Below are positions 1 through 4,817 of a DNA stretch of 6,253 nucleotides, piece by piece. This DNA is from Oscillospiraceae bacterium. Lineage in GTDB: Bacteria > Bacillota > Clostridia > Oscillospirales > Ruminococcaceae. Within the stretch, counting starts at the first letter, position 1; each line of letters begins with the position of its first letter. The stretch is from positions 1-6,253 of the forward strand of contig JAIRWE010000088.1 of the NCBI GenBank assembly GCA_031253365.1, written 5' to 3'. The notes under the pieces are model-generated. The model had not been told where the DNA came from. It saw only the letters and a list, made by a program, of their open reading frames with translations, and did no database searches. A program made the translations under genes and the position numbers.

Positions 1-1
1 G

Positions 2-199
2 AGCGTTTTTAACGCCTATCCGGTAATCCAAAAGTATATCATCAACCCTTACTACGAATCCAAAGGGGAGAAGAACCCCGAACTGCCGGAATACAGCGTT
101 CCCGAAGACGCCGAAAAGCCCATATTCACCGATTTGGGCGGCAGGGAAGCCGTTATCAACAAAAAAAGCGTGAAAACCAAAGGAAAGGTCATAAAGTAA
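2..199 (+). CDS. C-terminal fragment of an unidentified protein (possibly YesL/DUF624 family)
   Basis: An open frame enters from the left edge and ends at a TAA after 65 codons. The fragment starts in a hydrophobic/aromatic stretch (VFNAYPVIQKYIINPYY), then becomes polar and charged (KGEKNPELPEYSVPEDAEKP), and finishes in a lysine-rich tail (KKSVKTKGKVIK). A membrane-proximal end followed by a basic, presumably cytoplasmic tail fits this pattern. From memory, the YPVIQKY...NPYYE...GEKNP segment resembles the tail of YesL/DUF624 membrane proteins of Clostridia, but too little is present to be sure. Codon use matches the neighbouring genes. The stop lies nine bases before the 3' end of tRNA-Arg on the opposite strand, so the two units converge with no visible hairpin terminator between them. 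The coding call is fairly secure; the family is a guess. Confidence 0.6.
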   Translation, partial: SVFNAYPVIQKYIINPYYESKGEKNPELPEYSVPEDAEKPIFTDLGGREAVINKKSVKTKGKVIK

Positions 200-208
200 G
201 CGGGGATA

Positions 209-282
209 TACGCCACATAGGATTCGAACCTATGACCTACCGCTTAGAAGGCGGTTGCTCTATCCTGCTGAGCTAGTGGCGC
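209..282 (-). tRNA. tRNA-Arg (anticodon UCU)
   Basis: On the minus strand a complete 74-base cloverleaf can be drawn. The acceptor stem is GCGCCAC/GTGGCGT with a G-U first pair. The D arm is GCTC...GAGC. The anticodon stem ACCGC/GCGGT closes a loop CTTCTAA, giving anticodon TCT, which reads AGA (and AGG by wobble). The T arm is ATAGG-TTCGAAT-CCTAT and the discriminator base is A. The CCA end is not encoded. It lies 13 bases downstream of the phosphopantetheinyl transferase stop on the same strand and is probably cut from a shared transcript. Confidence 0.96.
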
Positions 283-295
283 GTCCGAAAGTCCG

Positions 296-814
296 TCAAA
301 ACCCCTGTGAACCCGCGTCGAACAGTTCGCACGCCTCGTCCCCCTCGTAGTAACAGGCGATGAACAGCCCGCCGTATTCAAACACGCGGGAAGCGGGGAA
401 TTTCGTCGTGTCTATTCCCGAAAAACCCTCCGCGAACCCGCCCCCCGTGAATTTCGCGAACGCCTCTTTCTGAACCCACATTCTCAAAAAATCCGCGTCG
501 CTTTTAACGGCGGGGATTTCGTTTTCGCGGTGGCACACCCGTTTGACCAAGGCGGGGCTTACCTTACGGAAACATTCGACGTCGACGCCCGTTTCACGCT
601 TTGAAACGACGCACCCGACGCCGAATTTGCAATGCGAAACGCTGAAAAATATATCCGAGTCCTTGAAACGCGGCTTGCCGCGCCCGTCGCTGATTATTTC
701 GGGGCGGCGCACGCCGAATTCGCCCAGCAGCGCGTCGTCGAGGAGCCGCGAAGCCGTTTCGCGCTGCCGCGATTTCGTGAGCGGCGTTTCTGAGGTTACG
801 AGATAAATTTTCAC
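296..814 (-). CDS. 4'-phosphopantetheinyl transferase, Sfp/AcpT type
   Basis: This enzyme moves the 4'-phosphopantetheine arm of coenzyme A onto a conserved serine of a carrier protein, converting the apo form to the active holo form in the cytoplasm. In 172 residues it shows the family motifs in order: GRGKPRF (44-50), FSVSHC (57-62), GVDVE (76-80; D78 and E80 correspond to Mg2+ ligands) and WVQKEAFAKFTGGG (113-126; W113, K116, E117, K121 match the WxxKEAxxK signature). It is shorter than Sfp (about 224 aa), mostly at the N-terminus. The start is taken as GTG at 814, preceded by a G-rich stretch (822-827) at seven bases. The frame stays open to an ATG at 916, but that start lies inside tRNA-Glu and would add 34 unrelated residues. 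No polyketide or peptide synthetase gene is nearby, so the partner may be fatty-acid ACP or a carrier protein encoded elsewhere. Confidence 0.92.
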   Translation of the reverse strand: MKIYLVTSETPLTKSRQRETASRLLDDALLGEFGVRRPEIISDGRGKPRFKDSDIFFSVSHCKFGVGCVVSKRETGVDVECFRKVSPALVKRVCHRENEIPAVKSDADFLRMWVQKEAFAKFTGGGFAEGFSGIDTTKFPASRVFEYGGLFIACYYEGDEACELFDAGSQGF

Positions 815-850
815 GATGCTGCCCCCCGCTTCGCCTTCGCTTGCGGCGGA

Positions 851-922
851 TGACCCGTAGGGGAATTGAACCCCTGTTTCCGGCGTGAGAGGCCGACGTC
901 TTGACCGCTTGACCAACGGGCC
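851..922 (-). tRNA. tRNA-Glu (anticodon CUC)
   Basis: A 72-base cloverleaf on the minus strand. The acceptor stem is GGCCCGT/ACGGGTC with one G-U pair. The D arm is GTC...GAC with the loop AAGCGGTCAA typical of tRNA-Glu. The anticodon stem TCGGC/GCCGG (first pair U-G) encloses the loop CTCTCAC, giving anticodon CTC for GAG. The T arm is AGGGG-TTCAATT-CCCCT and the discriminator is A. CCA is not encoded. A UUC isoacceptor reading GAA must exist elsewhere. The PPTase start lies 36 bases downstream. Confidence 0.95.
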
Positions 923-927
923 TTGTC

Positions 928-933
928 GTTATA
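928..933 (-). promoter_or_regulatory. Possible -10 element for tRNA-Glu / PPTase / tRNA-Arg
   Basis: On the minus strand TATAAC (five of six consensus bases) lies five bases before the first base of tRNA-Glu. No good -35 hexamer sits 16-18 bases upstream; the nearest is TCGACT at a 19-base spacing. Transcription from here would start almost at the mature tRNA 5' end. This is the only candidate seen in the short divergent gap. Confidence 0.3.
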
Positions 934-963
934 AAACCGCTCAAACTTTTTCAGTCGAAACAG

Positions 964-992
964 TTGACATAACTCCCATTTTTTGATATAAT
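964..992 (+). promoter_or_regulatory. Perfect-consensus sigma70/sigmaA promoter for tRNA-Lys
   Basis: TTGACA at 964-969 and TATAAT at 987-992 are both exact consensus hexamers separated by exactly 17 bases. The expected transcription start is near 999, about 13 bases before the mature tRNA-Lys 5' end at 1012, a normal short tRNA leader. Such a perfect promoter fits a highly expressed stable RNA. Confidence 0.93.
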
Positions 993-1011
993 ACCGTATG
1001 TTGTACTTAAC

Positions 1012-1084
1012 GAGTCGCTAGCTCAGGCGGCAGAGCACCTGCCTTTTAAGCAGGGTGTCCCGGGTTCGATTCCCGGGCGACTCA
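1012..1084 (+). tRNA. tRNA-Lys (anticodon UUU)
   Basis: A 73-base cloverleaf on the plus strand. The acceptor stem GAGTCGC/GCGACTC is fully paired. The D arm is GCTC...GAGC. The anticodon stem CCTGC/GCAGG encloses CTTTTAA, giving anticodon TTT for AAA/AAG. The T arm is CCGGG-TTCGATT-CCCGG and the discriminator is A. CCA is not encoded. It is transcribed divergently from tRNA-Glu and convergently with pyrB, whose stop codon lies 23 bases downstream. Confidence 0.97.
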
Positions 1085-1105
1085 CGTTTCGGGTTTCCGG
1101 AAACG
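1085..1105. terminator. Hairpin between convergent tRNA-Lys and pyrB, possible weak bidirectional terminator
   Basis: CGTTTC (1085-1090) pairs with GAAACG (1100-1105). One G-G mismatch and two further G-C pairs close a TTT loop. The overlapping 12-mer GTTTCCGGAAAC (1093-1104) is also a perfect palindrome. No T-run follows on either strand, so this is not a classical intrinsic terminator. Its position between two converging units is the main argument for it. Confidence 0.25.
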
Positions 1106-1107
1106 CG

Positions 1108-2175
1108 CTAAAAGACCCTTTCCTCGCAATACTCGCACATGAGGGCGTCCCCTTCTTCGACAAACTTCGGGGGCAGCCCTTTTTCGTTGTTGACTATACA
1201 CCGTTCGTTCCCGCATTTCAAGCCGCAGTCCTCCCCCGTGAAAAACGGCTTGGGCTTGAAATCCTTATAGTTCAGTATAATCAAAATCAACGCCATTCTG
1301 ACGTACATTCCGTAATGCGCCTGCTTGAAATACAGGGCGCGGGGGTCGTCGTCAACCTCGCGCGCGATTTCGTCAACCCTCGGAAGCGGGTGCAGCACGA
1401 TAAGGTCGTCTTTCGCCGCTTTGAGCTTGCGCGCGTCCAAAATGAACACGTCTTTTTGCCGCCTGTATTCCTCTTCGCTCTCGAACCTTTCCTTCTGTAT
1501 GCGCGTCATGTAAAGAACGTCCAGCTCCGGCAGCGCCTCCTCAATCGAGGAAACGTCGCGGCAGGACGCCCCCTCTTCCGTAAGCGCCTTCTTTATGTAT
1601 TCCGGAAGCCCCAACTGCCTCGTCGAGATAAACGTGAATTTATTCCCTTTGTACTTCGACAAGGCGCGTACCAACGAATGTACCGTCCTCCCGTTTTTCA
1701 AATCGCCGCAGACGCCGATGTTAAGGTCGTTGAGGCGTTTTTTCTCTTCGGTGAGCGTGAGCAAGTCGGTAAGCGTCTGCGTGGGGTGGAGATGCCCGCC
1801 GTCCCCCGCGTTCACGACGGGGCAGTCGGCGGTGAGCGCGGCGGCTTTCACCGCGCCTTCCAAATGATGGCGCATCACCATTATGTCCGAATATCCGCTG
1901 ACGGTTTTGGTCGTGTCTTTAAGGTTTTCGCCTTTGGATATGCTTGAAGTCTGCGGATTGTCAAACCCGATTATTCCGCCGCCGAGACGCAGCATCGCGC
2001 TTTGGAAACTCATCTGCGTCCTCGTGCTCGGCTCATAGAAAAGCGTGCCCATTATCTTACCCGTGCAGGCGCCCTCGTAAATATGGGGGTTTTTCATAAT
2101 GTCCCGCGCCAAATCAATAATCACGTTCCACTGTTCCGTGGAATAATCGTTCAAATCAATCAAATGACTGTACAT
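1108..2175 (-). CDS. pyrB: Aspartate carbamoyltransferase catalytic chain with a C-terminal PyrI-like zinc domain
   Basis: PyrB joins carbamoyl phosphate and L-aspartate to give N-carbamoyl-L-aspartate, the committed step of pyrimidine synthesis. All expected active-site elements are present: STRT (50-53, carbamoyl-phosphate loop), SKGE with K81, MRH with R102, HPTQ (H130, Q133), KNGR with R163, TRIQ (R225, Q227) and HPLPR (262-266). The catalytic fold normally ends soon after YVRMALI, about 305-310 aa. This protein has 355 residues. The extra tail holds C321-x4-C326 and C347-x2-C350, ending CEYCEERVF. The same C-x4-C...C-x2-C arrangement occurs in the zinc domain of the separate regulatory chain PyrI, but the PyrI nucleotide-binding domain is absent. 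The ATG at 2175 follows AAGGAG by eight bases. The gene is alone on its strand, and its leader of about 25 bases is too short for a PyrR attenuator. Confidence 0.97.
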   Translation of the reverse strand: MYSHLIDLNDYSTEQWNVIIDLARDIMKNPHIYEGACTGKIMGTLFYEPSTRTQMSFQSAMLRLGGGIIGFDNPQTSSISKGENLKDTTKTVSGYSDIMVMRHHLEGAVKAAALTADCPVVNAGDGGHLHPTQTLTDLLTLTEEKKRLNDLNIGVCGDLKNGRTVHSLVRALSKYKGNKFTFISTRQLGLPEYIKKALTEEGASCRDVSSIEEALPELDVLYMTRIQKERFESEEEYRRQKDVFILDARKLKAAKDDLIVLHPLPRVDEIAREVDDDPRALYFKQAHYGMYVRMALILIILNYKDFKPKPFFTGEDCGLKCGNERCIVNNEKGLPPKFVEEGDALMCEYCEERVF

Positions 2176-2183
2176 TTCGTTCG

Positions 2184-2189
2184 CTCCTT
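2184..2189 (-). promoter_or_regulatory. Ribosome binding site of pyrB
   Basis: AAGGAG on the minus strand lies eight bases before the ATG at 2175, a near-ideal Shine-Dalgarno site that fixes the pyrB start. Confidence 0.9.
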
Positions 2190-2207
2190 CTTGCCCGCTT
2201 TGCGTAG

Positions 2208-2236
2208 ATTATAGCAAAATTTACGGGGTTCGTCAA
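2208..2236 (-). promoter_or_regulatory. Promoter of pyrB
   Basis: On the minus strand TTGACG (2231-2236, five of six consensus bases) and TATAAT (2208-2213, exact) are separated by 17 bases. The expected transcription start is near 2201, giving a leader of about 25 bases that is mostly the ribosome binding site. No operator dyad is obvious. Confidence 0.9.
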
Positions 2237-2254
2237 TAATTTTCCGAAAAGTCC

Positions 2255-2283
2255 TTGTAATTTTTTTGAAAATGTGATAACAT
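2255..2283 (+). promoter_or_regulatory. Candidate extended -10 promoter for the four-gene rightward operon
   Basis: TTGTAA (2255-2260) and TAACAT (2278-2283) each match four of six consensus bases and are separated by 17 bases. The -10 is preceded by TG plus one base (2275-2277), the extended -10 motif. The predicted transcription start is about 2290, which is the A of the first ATG of the amidohydrolase gene. It is divergent from the pyrB promoter, with 18 bases between the two -35 boxes. Confidence 0.5.
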
Positions 2284-2289
2284 ATAGCC

Positions 2290-3132
2290 ATGTGTGCGGA
2301 AGGTGTCGGAAGGGGCTTTGAAGCGTCCCGTGAAATATTTGACTGTCATACCCATATTTTCCCCGATAAAATCGCCGAAAAGGCGTCCGCCGGCATAGGC
2401 GGCTTTTACGGCATACCTATCCTGTTCGACGGAACGGCGGGTACTTTAATCCGCGTCTGCCGCGAGAACGGCGTTTCGGGCTGTTTGGTCTGCTCCGTCG
2501 CCACGAAGCCCGAACAGGTTGAAAACATCAACGACTTCATCGGTGAAAGCGCGTCGTCGTCGAACGGGTTTTTTACGGGGTTCTGCTCGCTTCACCCGGA
2601 CATGACGGAAAAAGAGCTGGACGACGAGGTCGCCCGCGTTATCGCGATGGGGCTGAAAGGGGTCAAACTTCACCCCGATTTTCAGGAATTCAAAGCGGAC
2701 GGCGCGCGCGCCTTCAAGATTTATGAAGTCGTCGGCGGCAGGCTGCCTTTCCTGATTCACGCGGGGGACAGCCGATACCCTTATTCCTCCCCGAAGCGCA
2801 TAGCCGGCGCGGCGAAACGCTTCCCCGAAATGACGGTAATCGCGGCGCACTTGGGCGGTTGGTCCGAATGGGACGACGCCGTCAGCCGACTCGCGGACCG
2901 AGGGAACGTTTGCGTCGACATATCAAGCTCCCTTTACGCGCTCCGCCCCGAAAAAGCGCGGGAATACGTCGCCGCCTACGGCGAGGACAGGGTGCTGTTC
3001 GGAACGGATTACCCCATGTGGGACGTGAAGGAGGAGCTTGAACGCTTCGACAGGCTTGATTTGGACGAGCGCGCGAGAAGGAAAATTCTTTGCGGGAACG
3101 CGAAGAAATTATTAGACCCCGCGGATTTATGA
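2290..3132 (+). CDS. Metal-dependent amidohydrolase, Amidohydro_2 / TIM-barrel family
   Basis: The 280-residue product has the metal-site layout of the amidohydrolase superfamily: HTH (H20, H22) on strand 1, GVKLHPD with K126 mid-barrel, LIHAGD with H157, AAHLGG with H187 and GTDYP with D240 near the end of the barrel. Length and motif order fit the Amidohydro_2 group (ACMSD-like hydrolases and decarboxylases). The substrate cannot be read from the sequence. There is no signal peptide, so it should be cytoplasmic. ATG 2290 is the only ATG, GTG or TTG in frame before the first histidine motif, and it has no Shine-Dalgarno site. Family members often begin two or three residues before DxHxH, so the first 15 residues are an extension. 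It is the first gene of a tight rightward run; the next start is seven bases past its stop. It is divergent from pyrB but lacks dihydroorotase features. Confidence 0.9.
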   Translation: MCAEGVGRGFEASREIFDCHTHIFPDKIAEKASAGIGGFYGIPILFDGTAGTLIRVCRENGVSGCLVCSVATKPEQVENINDFIGESASSSNGFFTGFCSLHPDMTEKELDDEVARVIAMGLKGVKLHPDFQEFKADGARAFKIYEVVGGRLPFLIHAGDSRYPYSSPKRIAGAAKRFPEMTVIAAHLGGWSEWDDAVSRLADRGNVCVDISSSLYALRPEKAREYVAAYGEDRVLFGTDYPMWDVKEELERFDRLDLDERARRKILCGNAKKLLDPADL

Positions 3133-3134
3133 GG
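3131..3134 (+). promoter_or_regulatory. Ribosome binding site of the membrane protein gene, overlapping the upstream stop
   Basis: GAGG shares its first two bases with the TGA stop of the amidohydrolase gene and lies five bases before the ATG at 3140. Termination and re-initiation on one message would be favoured. Confidence 0.6.
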
Positions 3135-3139
3135 TTGCC

Positions 3140-4801
3140 ATGAATTTTGAGAAAAAGTCGAACTACACGGGGCTGGTTCTTCTCGGCGCGGGAACGGCGA
3201 TAGTCGGTTCGATACTGAGCGCGCTGTACCTTTGGCTCAACAGCGTGATTCCCAGCGTCTATCTTTGCGCGCTTTGCGCGGGCGCGTTCGGCGCGGGGAC
3301 GGGGGCCGTTTCCGCGCTGATGATAAAGTTTTTCAAAATCCGAACGCCCGCTTTGGCGATTGCCGCCGTGGTAATCGGCTGTCTCGGGTTTACGTATTTC
3401 AAATGGGCGCTGTACCTCGCGAACGATTATAACGCCATGTTCGGGGATAATTTGGGCGAAGACGGCGCGGACGAGGTGTTGATGGGGTTTTGGCTTGTCA
3501 GCGACCTTTTCGGCGATGAAAACGGGAACATCTATTCCGACGCCGAATTGACCGAAATCATCCGCGATATGAAAGAACCGCCGGCATATAAATTCCTTGA
3601 CGACGAAAAATGTATCTACTTGTTCGGCACATCCCTCACCGAAGACGTTAAAAACGAATTAAGCGACATATCCCTGTATGAACTGTTCGGCTTCGACGAG
3701 TGGCTCGGAATTTCGGAGATTACGGCAATCAGCGCGATCAGGGATATGACGGACTACACCGCTTACCTTTACTACACGGACTACAACAACAACGGGAACA
3801 AAAATCCCACCGCGATTTATTACATGGCGCGTCCCGCCCGTATGCTCGATATAATCGGCATTGTCAACAAAGAGGGGCGCTGGTCTTACGGCAGCAGCGC
3901 CGCCGCGAGAACGGGCGGCAACGTTATGGACGTGAGCGGCGCTTTGCTTTGCGTCGTGTGGATTGGGGAACTGCTCTTCATTTGCGTACCCGCCGTGGCG
4001 GTCGCGGCGAGCAGGGCGAAACGCCCGTTCATCGAGTTTGAAAACGAATGGGCGGAGCTTTACAAGGGTTATAACCTGTTGCTGGAAGACAACGGCTCAA
4101 TCGTCAAAGACAAGAATTATCTGAGGAACTCGCCGGACTCGCTTCTTTCGGCGCCGTCGCTGAACGGCGTCGCCGGCGGTCCCTCGTATTTGCGCGCGGA
4201 CATTTACCATTCGGTCGGTTATGAGGAAAATTATATCTCGCTCAGGCGAATGGTTTACAACGCGAAATCGAAAAATTACAACGAAACGCCCTATGCCGGC
4301 TACATTCCCGTAAACAAGGAATTTTTGGTAAGGCTGTTCGCGCATTGCGGAGCCGCCGCTCCCTTCGACGCGCCGGGCTTCGGAACCGCCGCGACCTCCC
4401 CGAACGCTTTGGGCGCGTCGGGGCTGTATTCTTACGAAACGCCGGCGGGCGAAAACGCCGTAACGGGTTCGGTCGGCACACCGGGTTCGGTCGGCACCAT
4501 GGGTTCGGTCGGCACCATGGGTTCGGTCGGCGTTCCCGAAAACGCCGTAATGGGTTCGGTCGGCGCAATGGGTTCGGTCGGCGCACCGGGTTCGGTCGGC
4601 ACCATGGGTTCGGTCGGCACCATGGGTTCGGTCGGCGTTCCCGAAAACGCCGTAACGGGTTCGGTCGGCGTCGGCGCGCCGGGAATGTACGACATAACCG
4701 AAGAAACGGTCGACCTTAACGCCGCGTATAATCCCGGGAACCCGGACGGGGCGGGTTCAAAAAAAGACGAAAGCGTAAGTTTTGACGATTTGCTGCTGTG
4801 A
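3140..4801 (+). CDS. Four-helix membrane protein with large external loop and GSVG-repeat tail; function unknown
   Basis: I do not recognise this 553-residue protein. Hydrophobic segments at about 11-33, 38-62, 70-93 and 264-289 look like transmembrane helices. Positive charges after helix 2 (KFFKIR) and helix 4 (SRAKR) place both ends in the cytoplasm. Residues 94-263 would form an external domain rich in acidic and aromatic residues (for example a DYTAYLYYTDYNNNGN stretch). Residues 290-430 form a probably folded cytoplasmic part, with tyrosine-rich segments near 349-388. Residues 438-515 are a low-complexity tail with ten GSVG units, interrupted by ENAV, followed by an acidic end (DESVSFDDLLL) that could be a short binding motif. 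The gene starts seven bases after the amidohydrolase stop and ends 16 bases before the aldolase start, so co-transcription is likely. Clear coding support comes from the single long frame and its spacing. Confidence 0.88.
   Translation: MNFEKKSNYTGLVLLGAGTAIVGSILSALYLWLNSVIPSVYLCALCAGAFGAGTGAVSALMIKFFKIRTPALAIAAVVIGCLGFTYFKWALYLANDYNAMFGDNLGEDGADEVLMGFWLVSDLFGDENGNIYSDAELTEIIRDMKEPPAYKFLDDEKCIYLFGTSLTEDVKNELSDISLYELFGFDEWLGISEITAISAIRDMTDYTAYLYYTDYNNNGNKNPTAIYYMARPARMLDIIGIVNKEGRWSYGSSAAARTGGNVMDVSGALLCVVWIGELLFICVPAVAVAASRAKRPFIEFENEWAELYKGYNLLLEDNGSIVKDKNYLRNSPDSLLSAPSLNGVAGGPSYLRADIYHSVGYEENYISLRRMVYNAKSKNYNETPYAGYIPVNKEFLVRLFAHCGAAAPFDAPGFGTAATSPNALGASGLYSYETPAGENAVTGSVGTPGSVGTMGSVGTMGSVGVPENAVMGSVGAMGSVGAPGSVGTMGSVGTMGSVGVPENAVTGSVGVGAPGMYDITEETVDLNAAYNPGNPDGAGSKKDESVSFDDLLL
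4479..4550 (+). repeat. 72-base perfect direct repeat, copy 1
   Basis: These bases are identical to 4584-4655, 105 bases (35 codons) downstream. The block holds three GSVG units plus GTTCCCGAAAACGCCGTA (VPENAV). It shows that a higher-order unit of five hexapeptides plus five residues was duplicated as a whole. Confidence 0.95.
4584..4655 (+). repeat. 72-base perfect direct repeat, copy 2
   Basis: Second copy of the block at 4479-4550, identical at all 72 positions. The base after it differs (C instead of T), changing the following codon from ATG to ACG. Confidence 0.95.
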
Positions 4802-4802
4802 A

Positions 4803-4809
4803 AGGGAGG
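4803..4809 (+). promoter_or_regulatory. Ribosome binding site that fixes the fba start
   Basis: AGGGAGG lies eight bases before the ATG at 4818. This decides against the upstream in-frame ATG at 4782, which lies inside the preceding gene. Confidence 0.9.
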
Positions 4810-4817
4810 TTCAGGCC

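Larger units (their letters stand above)
4466..4669 (+). repeat. Nested in-frame tandem repeat, 18-base GSVGxx units
   Basis: The 12-mer GGTTCGGTCGGC, coding GSVG, occurs ten times without a single change, at 4466, 4484, 4502, 4520, 4553, 4571, 4589, 4607, 4625 and 4658. Most units are spaced 18 bases apart, with variable residue pairs TP, TM, VP, AM and AP. Two 33-base steps contain an inserted five-residue ENAVM or ENAVT block. All spacings are multiples of three, so gain or loss of units keeps the frame. Identical codons in every copy point to recent expansion or homogenisation. Confidence 0.97.

Noticed and set aside
1315..1947. Long open frame on the plus strand opposite pyrB.
   Set aside because: It lies entirely antisense to a gene with complete active-site motifs, and its translation has no recognisable pattern. 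It is a by-product of GC-biased codons.
2290..3132. Amidohydrolase as a dihydroorotase (PyrC), because it is divergent from pyrB.
   Set aside because: Dihydroorotases have a DxHxHLR-type first motif and other signatures not seen here; the motif set is that of the Amidohydro_2 group.
4466..4669. CRISPR array, because of regularly spaced identical units.
   Set aside because: Units are 12-18 bases with near-identical spacers, keep a coding frame and lie inside a long gene.
4345..4719. Plus-strand frame with Arg/His/Gly-rich GFGRHH repeats.
   Set aside because: A frame-shifted reading of the same repeat inside the membrane protein gene, with extreme composition and no start signal.
4782..4817. 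Upstream in-frame ATG that would give fba a 12-residue N-terminal extension.
   Set aside because: The extension lies partly within the preceding gene, is unlike the family, and the strong ribosome binding site at 4803-4809 points to ATG 4818.
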